From Anaerolineales bacterium UBA6668 (GTDB taxonomy: Bacteria; Chloroflexota; Anaerolineae; Anaerolineales; UBA6668), in contig DKKK01000111.1 in the NCBI GenBank assembly GCA_002455215.1, positions 19,244 to 26,115 on the forward strand: a stretch of 6,872 nucleotides of DNA. The letters are read 5' to 3'. Both the position numbers and the translations under genes were made by a program. Below the pieces are notes generated by a model. The model ran no database searches. It worked only from the letters and a program-made list of their open reading frames with translations, and was not told the origin of the DNA. This document shows, piece by piece, positions 1-6,766 of this stretch (positions are counted from its first letter, which is position 1; every line of letters starts with the position of its first letter).

Positions 1-1
1 G

Positions 2-2089
2 GAAGTACCCGCCCCGCATTGTGATCACGGTGAAGTGCTGGTACAAGTCGCCTACAGTGCAATATCTAGTGGCACCGAAAGTGCGGCATTGGCGGGTGGG
101 GGCAGTTTACTGCGCCGAGCCATCAAAGAACCGCATTTGGTAGTCAACACGCTCAAATTTGCCGCCAAACAGGGCTTTAAAGCTACTTTTGGGGCGGTGA
201 AGGATGTGTCGGAAACTTGGTACACCAGTGGCTATAGTGCGGCAGGTCGGGTTGTGGCAGTGGGTGCTGGGGTCAGTGAATTCGCAATCGGCGATAGGGT
301 TGCCTGTGCAGGGTTTGGGCTTGCCAACCACGCCGAATATATTGCCGTGCCTACCAACCTGACCGCCAAACTTCCGGAAAATGTGCCCTTCAATGCCGCT
401 TGCTTTACCACCATCGGTGCCATTGCTTTGCAAGGCGTGCGCCGCACAGAGCCGACAATCGGTGAAACCATCGTAGTAGTCGGTACTGGTTTGATAGGCT
501 TGCTCACGGCGCAAATTTTGCGGGCAAACGGTTGTCGTGTCATTTGTACGGATTTAAGTCAATCGCGCCTACAATTGGCACAAAAACTGGGGGTTGAGCA
601 CACCTTGCAAGTAGGTGTGAGTGACCCGGTGCAAGGGGTGCTTGCCTTGACGGCAGGCATCGGCGCAGATGCGGTCATTTTGACGGCAGGCACAAAGTCG
701 AGCGCCCCACTAAACCAAGCCTTTAAGCTGTGCCGTGAACGCGGGCGGGTGGTGATTGTGGGCGCAGTGGGGATGGAGCTTGAACGTCCAGACTTTTACA
801 GCAAAGAAATTGACTTGCGTATGAGCCGCAGTTACGGACCCGGCAGGCAAAACCCGCTTTATGAAGAGAAAAACTTCGACTTTCCGATTGGGTATGTGCG
901 TTGGAGCGAAAATCGCAATATGCAAGCCTTTTTGCAACTCGTGGCAAGCGGGCAAGTGCAAATTACCCCGCTCATCACCGCCGAATACCCGATTGAAGAA
1001 GCCACAACTGCCTTTGAACTGGTGAAAGCAGGCGGCGATAGCGCCATTGGGGTGGTATTGAGCTACCCACAGGAACAAAAACCCATCCGCTATGATTGGC
1101 AGTTGCCACAAGCAGTTGCCATGTCAGAAGGGAAAGTTGGGTTAGCAATGGTGGGCGCGGGCAACTTTGCCAAATTAATGCACATTCCAAACCTGCTGGC
1201 AATGAAAGAGCAGGTGCAAGTACGGAGTGTGGTGACTGCCAATGGTGGAACAGCCCGCCAAGCCGCCGAGCGGCTCTCTGCCCCGCTCGCCACCACCGAC
1301 CTTTCCCAAGCATTAAGTGACCCACACACCCAAGCCGTACTCATTACCACCCGCCACCACCAGCACGCTAACGAGTGTATCCAAGCCGCCCAAGCCGGAA
1401 AGCACATCTTTGTAGAAAAACCGTTGGGATTGACAGTGGCAGAGTGTCAGGATGTGATGAACGCTGTGCAGAAATCAGGTGTGTTGTGTGTGGTCGGTTT
1501 CAATCGCCGCTTTAGCCCGCTGGCGCAAGCATTGTATTCCGCACTGGCGGGAGTGAGTGGCGCAAAGCAAGTACTCTACCGCGTAAATGCCGGCTTTTTG
1601 CCCAAAACGCACTGGCTGTGTGACCCCGCTATCGGTGGCGGGCGGATTATCGGTGAAGCCTGCCACTTTTTTGACTTTGTTACTTGGCTGGTCGGCGCTT
1701 CCCCAACCAAACTCTCTGCCCATTCATTGGGAGATAACCCAGATGAGTTGTCTGCCGTTTTAAGCTTTGACGATGGCTCTATTGCAACGGTTATTTATAG
1801 CGGCTTGGGTCACGCTAGCGCACCGAAAGAACACATTGAAGTATTGGCTGGAGGGAAAATGGCGATTTTGGACGACTTTAAGCAATTAGCACTTTTTGGT
1901 TTCAAGCAAAAATCGCTAAAACTAGCCACGCAAGACAAAGGGCATCGTGCATTGTTAGCTCATTTTCTCTCTGCCGTGCAAGGTAAACACAGCTTGTCAC
2001 TCACTGCTTATGACGGCTACCTTGCCACTGCCTGCGCACAAACCGCACTGTTAGCCATGCAAACTGGTAAACAAGAACCAATCGCCTAA
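2..2089 (+). CDS. Bi-domain oxidoreductase: MDR/zinc-type alcohol dehydrogenase half fused to Gfo/Idh/MocA half (5' partial)
   Basis: The frame is already open at base 2, and the residues before the first possible start at 35 (GTG; EVPAPHCDHGE) fit the family's N-terminal domain. The true start is therefore upstream of the window and the gene is 5' partial. The first half (to about base 1090) is an MDR fold with a Rossmann dinucleotide motif GTGLIG at 482-499. I see no obvious catalytic-zinc cysteine in the visible GroES-like part, so it may be zinc-independent. The second half (from about 1130) is a Gfo/Idh/MocA oxidoreductase with a second nucleotide-binding motif GAGNFA (1154-1171), the EKPL motif with its catalytic-type lysine (1415-1426), and GGGRIIGEACHFFDF near 1634-1678, which is typical of this fusion family. 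The protein is presumably a cytosolic NAD(P)-dependent redox enzyme. Known relatives often lie in polysaccharide or sugar-modification loci, but the substrate is unknown. The stop at 2087-2089 lies 14 bases before the decarboxylase, suggesting an operon. Family assignment is firm; pathway is inference. Confidence 0.93.
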   Translation, partial: EVPAPHCDHGEVLVQVAYSAISSGTESAALAGGGSLLRRAIKEPHLVVNTLKFAAKQGFKATFGAVKDVSETWYTSGYSAAGRVVAVGAGVSEFAIGDRVACAGFGLANHAEYIAVPTNLTAKLPENVPFNAACFTTIGAIALQGVRRTEPTIGETIVVVGTGLIGLLTAQILRANGCRVICTDLSQSRLQLAQKLGVEHTLQVGVSDPVQGVLALTAGIGADAVILTAGTKSSAPLNQAFKLCRERGRVVIVGAVGMELERPDFYSKEIDLRMSRSYGPGRQNPLYEEKNFDFPIGYVRWSENRNMQAFLQLVASGQVQITPLITAEYPIEEATTAFELVKAGGDSAIGVVLSYPQEQKPIRYDWQLPQAVAMSEGKVGLAMVGAGNFAKLMHIPNLLAMKEQVQVRSVVTANGGTARQAAERLSAPLATTDLSQALSDPHTQAVLITTRHHQHANECIQAAQAGKHIFVEKPLGLTVAECQDVMNAVQKSGVLCVVGFNRRFSPLAQALYSALAGVSGAKQVLYRVNAGFLPKTHWLCDPAIGGGRIIGEACHFFDFVTWLVGASPTKLSAHSLGDNPDELSAVLSFDDGSIATVIYSGLGHASAPKEHIEVLAGGKMAILDDFKQLALFGFKQKSLKLATQDKGHRALLAHFLSAVQGKHSLSLTAYDGYLATACAQTALLAMQTGKQEPIA

Positions 2090-2103
2090 TCTTATCCCCA
2101 TCT

Positions 2104-3522
2104 ATGAATACTGAAGAATTCCGCCGCAATGGCTATGCCGTCATTGATTGGCTGGCGAATTACTGGCAAACGGTTGAACAATATCCGGTGCTTTCCCAAG
2201 TACAACCCAGCGAAATTCGGGCACAATTGCCAGCCCACCCACCCCAAAACGGAGAAGCTTTTCCCGCTATGTTTAGCGATTTTGAGCAGGTGCTTTTACC
2301 CGGCATCACCCACTGGCAATCCCCCAATTTTTTTGCCTATTTCCCTGCAAACACTAGCCCGGCATCTGTGTTAGGCGAATTGCTCTCTGCCGGTTTGGGT
2401 GTGCAAGGTATGCTATGGGCAACCAGCCCAGCCTGCACCGACCTTGAAACGCATGTGCTCGATTGGCTGGTGGAAATGTTGGGGTTACCTGAAAAGTTTT
2501 TGTCGAGTAGCAGTGGAGGGGGCGTGATTCACGGCTCGGCATCGGAAGCAATGCTGGCGGCATTGTTGGCGGCACGTGAACGTGCCACGCAAGGCGTCAC
2601 CAACCAACTTGGCACAAATGGCAATTTGGTGGCTTATATTTCCACGCAAACGCACTCGGCATTGGAGAAGGCTGTCAAAATTGCTGGAATCGGCTTACAA
2701 AATTTGCGAAAAATAGAAGTGGATGAGCATTTTGCCATGCGAGCGGACTTGTTGCAGGCGCAAATCAGGGCTGACCGTGCGGCTGGTTTGTTGCCCTTTA
2801 TGGTCACAGCAACGATAGGCACCACTTCGTCTAATGCCATTGATCCCATCCCGCAGATTGCCGAAATTTGCCAGCGGGAGGCTGTGTGGCTTCATGTGGA
2901 TGCGGCAATGTCTGGCACTGCCGCACTTGCGCCGGAATTTCGCTATAGTCATGCCGGGATTGCTCTTGCCGATAGTTATGCGTTTAATCCACACAAGTGG
3001 ATGTTTACCAACTTTGATTGCGACTGTTTTTTTGTGGCAGACCGTACCGCGCTTCTAAAAGCATTGAGCATCTTGCCAGAATATCTTCGCAATCAAGCCA
3101 GCGAAAGTGGCAGTGTGATTGACTATCGCGACTGGCAGATTCCACTGGGGAGACGCTTCCGGGCGCTGAAGTTGTGGTTTGTCATTCGCGATTTTGGGGT
3201 TTCAGGGTTACAGAAGTTGGTGCGTCAACACATCGCCTGGGTGCAAGAGCTGGCACAGCAAATTGCTAGCCACCCAGATTTTGAAGTGCTCGCACCAGTT
3301 CCCTTTAATTTAGTCTGTTTCCGCCATCGGCTGGGCGATGAGTTTAACCAAAAACTGTTAGAACGATTAAACACGAATGGTAAAATTTACTTAACTCACA
3401 CCAAACTGAATGGGCGGTATTGTTTGCGGTTGTGTGCAGGGCAAACCAATGTCACCCGTGAGCATGTGCAACACGCGTGGGTGCTCATCCAAGCTGAAGC
3501 ACAAGATTTGCAAGCACAGTAA
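2104..3522 (+). CDS. ddc: Aromatic-L-amino-acid decarboxylase (PLP-dependent, group II)
   Basis: This complete 472-residue protein has the usual length for the animal/plant/bacterial AADC family. These cytosolic enzymes remove CO2 from tryptophan, tyrosine, DOPA or phenylalanine to give aromatic amines. Visible landmarks: the substrate-end motif SPNFFAYFPA (73-82), GGGVIHGSASEA (138-149), His184 that stacks on the cofactor, Asp266 in HVDAA (264-268), the Schiff-base Lys298 in NPHKW, and LGRRFRALKLWF (348-359). Tyr327 on the mobile loop aligns with the catalytic tyrosine of true decarboxylases (Tyr332 in pig DDC, constant offset of 5), arguing against the aldehyde-synthase branch, which has Phe there. 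Gly349 just before RRFR resembles animal AADC and plant tryptophan decarboxylases rather than plant tyrosine decarboxylases, which have Ser. Met269 replaces the aromatic residue common after HVDAA. The ATG at 2104 starts with the family's N-terminal EEFRRNG sequence. No clear Shine-Dalgarno precedes it, so translation may be coupled to the oxidoreductase 14 bases upstream. Substrate preference is not decided by sequence alone. Confidence 0.94.
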   Translation: MNTEEFRRNGYAVIDWLANYWQTVEQYPVLSQVQPSEIRAQLPAHPPQNGEAFPAMFSDFEQVLLPGITHWQSPNFFAYFPANTSPASVLGELLSAGLGVQGMLWATSPACTDLETHVLDWLVEMLGLPEKFLSSSSGGGVIHGSASEAMLAALLAARERATQGVTNQLGTNGNLVAYISTQTHSALEKAVKIAGIGLQNLRKIEVDEHFAMRADLLQAQIRADRAAGLLPFMVTATIGTTSSNAIDPIPQIAEICQREAVWLHVDAAMSGTAALAPEFRYSHAGIALADSYAFNPHKWMFTNFDCDCFFVADRTALLKALSILPEYLRNQASESGSVIDYRDWQIPLGRRFRALKLWFVIRDFGVSGLQKLVRQHIAWVQELAQQIASHPDFEVLAPVPFNLVCFRHRLGDEFNQKLLERLNTNGKIYLTHTKLNGRYCLRLCAGQTNVTREHVQHAWVLIQAEAQDLQAQ

Positions 3523-3547
3523 CCCACCCGCAGAAGCGTATATTTTC

Positions 3548-3584
3548 AAAAGCAGAGTTCCTTTATGCGAAACTCTGCTTTTTT
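3548..3584. terminator. Intrinsic terminator between convergent genes
   Basis: A perfect 12-bp inverted repeat (AAAAGCAGAGTT at 3548-3559, AACTCTGCTTTT at 3571-3582) encloses an 11-base loop and ends in six T on the plus strand (3579-3584). It lies 26 bases after the decarboxylase stop, so it should end the oxidoreductase-decarboxylase transcript. The four A at its left edge give a shorter T run on the minus strand, so it may also terminate the GNAT gene, which ends at 3606 from the other side. Confidence 0.9.
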
Positions 3585-3605
3585 GATTTGGGATGAGTGT
3601 GGTTT

Positions 3606-4289
3606 CTAAACTGTTGCCATTTCCCGCTTCATAGAAACGGGCAGTTCAAAAGGGATTGGCTCTGGCGCGGTATAGTCTAAGTTTAACCAATAAATCAAGG
3701 TAGCCCAGCCGTTGCTAGCACGTACCATCATATAATTGGGCAACATGCCCAACACGACAAAGCCCTGCTTGAGTTGAAAACTGAGCGTTGGGTCAAATAA
3801 CCTGCCAGTAATAACACGTGCCACATAGTCGGGTGCGGGCATGGTGTCTTTGTACTTGGCATAGCCAGGTAAAAAGCCGCCTGCAATGATGCCCTTTTTG
3901 TTATCTCGGCGTACCAATTCCTTGCGAGCGGCATAGAGCATGGAAGCAATACCCTGACCACGATAATCGGGATGTACGCAAATGTCGGTGCCATAATAAT
4001 ATTCACCCTGTGGGTTGTGATTACTATAGCCATCTAGCCCGGTTATGTCTGTGATGGTATGCAAGGGGTGGGTAAAATCAAAATCCACGTAGAGTCCAGA
4101 AGCCATGCCTACCACGCGCCCGCCATCCAAAGCGACAAATGTGCCTTGGGGAAACACTTCATAAATGTGCATGAATTCTTCCGGAGAAGATAAATCTTGT
4201 GAAGGAACAGAAGGAAAACAAATTCGTTGCAGTTGCGCCATTTGCTCAACGTGTTCGGGGCAAAACGAGCGAACGATAATTTTAGGCAT
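3606..4289 (-). CDS. GNAT-family N-acetyltransferase
   Basis: This 227-residue protein carries the acetyl-CoA-binding motif A of the GNAT superfamily: D102-I-C-V-H-P-D-Y-R-G-Q-G-I-A (102-115), containing the R-x-x-G-x-A signature, followed by the helix MLYAARKEL (117-125). Other family blocks are FPQGTFVALDG (46-56), GEYYYGTDICV (95-105), KGIIAGGFLPGYAKYK (132-147) and DPTLSFQLKQGF (166-177). These blocks match what I recall of the GNAT domain found joined to a carbon-nitrogen hydrolase (nitrilase-like) domain in many bacteria. Here the domain stands alone and ends in a short proline-rich tail. It should transfer an acyl group from acyl-CoA to an amine; the acceptor is unknown. The frame extends to a TTG at 4322, but the ATG at 4289 has a good Shine-Dalgarno and gives a natural N-terminus (MPKIIVRSF), so I chose it. 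The gene is monocistronic here and convergent with the decarboxylase. Confidence 0.88.
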   Translation of the reverse strand: MPKIIVRSFCPEHVEQMAQLQRICFPSVPSQDLSSPEEFMHIYEVFPQGTFVALDGGRVVGMASGLYVDFDFTHPLHTITDITGLDGYSNHNPQGEYYYGTDICVHPDYRGQGIASMLYAARKELVRRDNKKGIIAGGFLPGYAKYKDTMPAPDYVARVITGRLFDPTLSFQLKQGFVVLGMLPNYMMVRASNGWATLIYWLNLDYTAPEPIPFELPVSMKREMATV

Positions 4290-4293
4290 GATA

Positions 4294-4300
4294 CACCTTT
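4294..4300 (-). promoter_or_regulatory. Ribosome binding site for the GNAT gene
   Basis: Read on the minus strand, AAAGGTG lies at 4300-4294, with six bases between GG and the ATG at 4289. It supports that ATG over the in-frame TTG at 4322, which has no comparable purine-rich site before it. Confidence 0.6.
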
Positions 4301-4483
4301 GTAAAGTTAAGAATTGGAACAACCCCAGTGGCTACTATTAACGTAGCGAAGTGTGGCGATTTTTTCGCACGCAACAACGAAGCAACCAATTCCGAATGAG
4401 ATAAAATAAAACGAGAACTTGAAAACAGATATGCCAAACACGCCTGATGAACGCACTTAAAAAAGTGGAGAACACAGATCTGA

Positions 4484-5113
4484 TTTGGCGAAGTTACCCA
4501 ACTTGGGAAATACTACCTAGCCACCAAACAATTGGCGACCGAGGGTTGTCTTGAGCTTAAGAAAGCACAAAACAAACTCACCAATGAATGGGGGTTCAGT
4601 AATCTACCGTAGCGCTATGAAAGTGCTCGAATTTGGGACCGTTATCGGTATTTGATTTTTTGGCAAGCTGGGAAGACGGCAGACAAAGCCATTCTATGCT
4701 CTGAACAGACCACGTTTTGCTGTGGGAGGTGGTTCTGCACAAGACCAGGGGACTCTGCGTACTCGTAAACAAGACACTTTTCTCATGTAAAGAGATACTG
4801 GCTTGATTCACAATACCGCGATTGGGTGTGCGCCGAAAAGAAAGAAAACTTAAATGTGGGTCAACATCCATGCAGGCAGTACTGCCAAACTTTCAGAAAT
4901 TTCTGACTTGTTCCTGGTTACTCACCAGAACGCACTGCACTAGCTCCATTTTTAAGCGCGTTGGTTGCGCCGATTTTTTTAGCAAATGTTTGCTATGGGT
5001 ACGAGTCTGGCACGTTTTTGCGTGCCGAATATAGTCTACAATATTTTCCCAGCATTTGGCAAGAGGCAGTTTTCACTTTCAAGGACATTCTCATAATTTT
5101 TGGCAAAACTCAG
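4484..5113 (+). pseudogene. Possible decayed, unidentified reading frame
   Basis: Reading forward from 4484, this frame meets only three stops in 210 codons (TAG 4610, TAA 4766, TGA 4904) before TAA at 5114. By my hand count the other two forward frames each meet about eight over the same span. The conceptual peptide looks protein-like: LGKYYLATKQLATEG (from about 4499), ARIWDRYRYLIFWQAGKTA (about 4628-4684), RYWLDSQYRDWVCAEKKE (about 4793-4846) and PGYSPERTALAPFL (about 4916-4957). The piece around WQAGKTADKA could be the first helices of a helix-turn-helix, as in some transposases, but that is a guess. The upstream frame is broken by TGA at 4445, 4448 and 4481, and no credible start codon with ribosome site is present. 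I cannot name a family. An alternative is plain noncoding DNA with a chance low-stop frame. Confidence 0.3.
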
Positions 5114-5240
5114 TAAAATTTCTAGAACCAGACTGCAAACAGCGTGTAGGTTAAGGTGCTTTTCTGAAACTGCTGTTCAAAATCCCATACACCCCGTCTT
5201 TTCAAAAAAGAGAAATCCTACTATGATGAAGATTATTCTG

Positions 5241-5308
5241 TATTCGACACGATTTATGTTCGACAGGTGTGTATGATACGTATAAAAATACCTTAATCTT
5301 GTCGAATA
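5241..5308. repeat. TATTCGACA inverted-repeat cluster upstream of the carboxylate-amine ligase
   Basis: TATTCGACA (5241-5249) and its exact complement TGTCGAATA (5300-5308) bound a 68-base module. A third, direct copy TTCGACA sits inside at 5259-5265, followed by GGTG. The module lies about 100 bases before the ligase start. The inner copy overlaps a weak promoter-like pair (TCGACA 5260-5265 and TATAAA 5281-5286, spacing 15, shorter than ideal). The copies could therefore be operator sites for a regulator, or the ends of a small mobile or palindromic repeat. Related copies lie beyond the ligase gene at 6767-6860. The repeats are directly visible; the function is unknown. Confidence 0.55.
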
Positions 5309-5397
5309 GCACTGCGTATGAACTGTCATTACAGACAAAGCACGTCAGGAAAAAGCTCAACCACCCATTGCATTTTGAGCGCAAAGCCTATTTTTGC

Positions 5398-5401
5398 AGG
5401 T
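5398..5401 (+). promoter_or_regulatory. Weak ribosome binding site that decides the ligase start
   Basis: AGGT at 5398-5401 lies four bases before ATG 5406. It favours this ATG over the in-frame TTG at 5394, which overlaps the region just upstream and would add only four residues (MQVI) that are not expected before the YbdK-family start. Confidence 0.45.
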
Positions 5402-5405
5402 AATT

Positions 5406-6584
5406 ATGTATTACGATGTTCCACTAACCCTTGGCATAGAAGAAGAGTATCAGATTGTTGACCCAAGTGACCGCAATTTGCACTCCTATATTCAGAAATT
5501 TTTAGAAAAAGGAAAGCATGTATTGCCGGAAGGACAACTCAAACCGGAATTTATGCAAAGTCAAGTGGAAGTAGGCAGTCAGGTGTGCCGCAATGCCAGC
5601 GAAGTCCGCACAGAGTTAAAACGTTTGCGCGGTTCCGTCAATCAAATTGCCCGTGAAAATAATTTACGTATCGTTGCGGCAAGTACTCACCCTTTTGCAG
5701 TGTGGAGTGAGCAATCTGTAACAGACGCGGAGCGCTATTACAAACTTTTGGATAACTTGCGGGGTGTTGCCCAACAACTCCTAATTTTCGGAATGCATAT
5801 TCATGTCGGATTTGGCGATGCGCCACACCAAAAAGAATTGTTAATCGAGGTAATGAACCAACTGCGCTATTTTCTGCCGCACTTACTGGCGCTTTCCACC
5901 AGTTCACCGTTTTGGCAAAGTAAGGATACGGGCTTAAAAAGCTATCGCAGTGTTATTTTTGAGATGCTCCCCCGCACGGGTATTCCACAAAATTTCCGCT
6001 CTTGGAGTGAGTATATGGAGTTTATCCAACTACTGAACAAGGTCGGCTCCTTTGGCGCGAAGAGCAAAAGCATAGATGTGGCGGTTGATGCGACCCAACT
6101 CTGGTGGGATGTACGTCCCCACCCGCGCTTTAATACGCTGGAAGTACGCATTTGCGATATTTGCACCAATCTGGAGGATGCCGTTTGCATCTCGGCGCTT
6201 CTGCAAGCAATTGTAGCAAAATTGCTAAAGCTTAGACGATATAACCAGTCGTGGCGAAACTATCGCAGGCACCATATAAACGAAAATAAATGGCGAGCAT
6301 TGCGCTTTGGGATTGATGGCAAGCTGATTGACTTTGGTATCTCGGATGAAGTACCATTTCATCAGTTGGGTATGGAGCTACTGGAATTTGTGGATGATGT
6401 TGTGGACGAGTTGCAAAGCCGCAATGAAGTCAACCATTTACGCGTTATCTTAAACCGTGGCACCAGCGCTGACCGACAACTGCGCGTTTTTCGTAGCGCC
6501 ATCGAAGCGGGCGCCAGCGAAACAGAAGCTTGCCATGCGGTCATGGATTGGTTGATTGACGAGACGGTTGCAAACGTGAACTAA
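5406..6584 (+). CDS. ybdK: Carboxylate-amine ligase, YbdK / glutamate-cysteine ligase 2 family
   Basis: This complete 392-residue protein is slightly longer than E. coli YbdK. Family features in order: LGIEEEYQIVDP (9-20), whose acidic residues form part of the ATP/metal site; LKPEFMQSQVEVGS (45-58); the ASTHPFAVW block (92-100); GMHIHVGF (129-136); RTGIPQNF (190-197); and LEVRICD (245-251). YbdK proteins are ATP-dependent and form an amide bond between a carboxylate and an amine. E. coli YbdK shows weak glutamate-cysteine ligase activity in vitro, but the physiological substrates of the family are unsettled. The enzyme should be cytosolic. No glutathione-synthetase partner or other pathway gene is adjacent, and flanking hairpins and repeats suggest a single-gene unit. 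Gene integrity is good: no internal stop, frameshift or missing motif. The family is certain; the reaction in this organism is not. Confidence 0.93.
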   Translation: MYYDVPLTLGIEEEYQIVDPSDRNLHSYIQKFLEKGKHVLPEGQLKPEFMQSQVEVGSQVCRNASEVRTELKRLRGSVNQIARENNLRIVAASTHPFAVWSEQSVTDAERYYKLLDNLRGVAQQLLIFGMHIHVGFGDAPHQKELLIEVMNQLRYFLPHLLALSTSSPFWQSKDTGLKSYRSVIFEMLPRTGIPQNFRSWSEYMEFIQLLNKVGSFGAKSKSIDVAVDATQLWWDVRPHPRFNTLEVRICDICTNLEDAVCISALLQAIVAKLLKLRRYNQSWRNYRRHHINENKWRALRFGIDGKLIDFGISDEVPFHQLGMELLEFVDDVVDELQSRNEVNHLRVILNRGTSADRQLRVFRSAIEAGASETEACHAVMDWLIDETVANVN

Positions 6585-6627
6585 ACTTGGTATACACGAA
6601 AATTGGCTAAACCCTGCCAACTATCAC

Positions 6628-6661
6628 AAACGCCATGTTTACCATCTGTAACATGGCGTTT
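6628..6661 (+). terminator. Hairpin terminator after the carboxylate-amine ligase gene
   Basis: A perfect 12-bp inverted repeat (AAACGCCATGTT at 6628-6639, AACATGGCGTTT at 6650-6661) has a 10-base loop and starts 44 bases after the stop. The T run is short and interrupted (TTTCCGTTTCTC), so termination may be incomplete or need help from Rho. Confidence 0.7.
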
Positions 6662-6735
6662 CCGTTTCTCTAAACCGATGGTGCTGTTCCAACCCCGGCT
6701 AAAATTTAAAAACACGCTGTAAAATGCCTGATTTC

Positions 6736-6763
6736 TTGCTCATTTCAATATTTTGCCTATAAT
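6736..6763 (+). promoter_or_regulatory. Sigma70-like promoter near the right edge
   Basis: A perfect -10 hexamer TATAAT lies at 6758-6763, with a weak -35 TTGCTC at 6736-6741 (three of six consensus bases, spacing 16). The expected start is about 6770-6771, directly at the first TATATTCGAC repeat, so the repeat would form the very 5' end of the transcript or an operator over the start site. The gene it serves would lie beyond the window. Confidence 0.5.
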
Positions 6764-6766
6764 GGG

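Larger units (their letters stand above)
4290..5405. other. Long stretch without an intact gene between the GNAT and carboxylate-amine ligase genes
   Basis: No open frame here has a recognisable product or a good start with ribosome site. The left end (4290-4400) must hold the leader and promoter of the GNAT gene; I see no clear -35/-10 pair. It does contain a small inverted repeat GCTAC/GTAGC (4331-4335, 4343-4347) and a bulged hairpin (4351-4372, loop TTTTT). The middle contains a possible decayed reading frame (separate entry). Within it lie a tight palindrome AGCAAA-TG-TTTGCT (4981-4994) and a hairpin GGCACG/CGTGCC (5009-5014, 5021-5026). The right part (5241-5308) holds the TATTCGACA repeat cluster (separate entry). 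The minus-strand frame at 4596-4871 and the plus-strand frame at 4822-5034 show no family features and overlap each other and the better frame. Confidence 0.6.

Noticed and set aside
107..1723. Several minus- and plus-strand frames overlapping the fused oxidoreductase gene
   Set aside because: They are shadow frames of a clearly coding sequence with no domain features of their own.
4596..4871. Minus-strand frame of 91 codons in the intergenic stretch
   Set aside because: It shows no recognisable domain, has a serine- and threonine-rich low-information composition, and lies opposite the better low-stop forward frame.
4956..4980. GCGC/GCGC hairpin followed by seven T as an intrinsic terminator
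   Set aside because: The stem is only four base pairs and no supported gene ends upstream, so it is not listed as a feature.
4822..5034. Plus-strand frame of 70 codons starting with TTG
   Set aside because: It has no ribosome site, no family features and an unusual Cys/Trp/Arg mix, and it overlaps the candidate decayed frame in another phase.
5142..5200. tRNA-like 3' half (TGTTCAAAATCCC followed by TACACCCC)
   Set aside because: The T-arm likeness is superficial: no matching seven-base acceptor 5' arm, anticodon arm or CCA end can be placed upstream or downstream.
5368..5394. Promoter TTGCAT / TATTTT directly before the ligase start
   Set aside because: Spacing is 15 bases, both hexamers are poor, and the start would fall within a few bases of the ATG.
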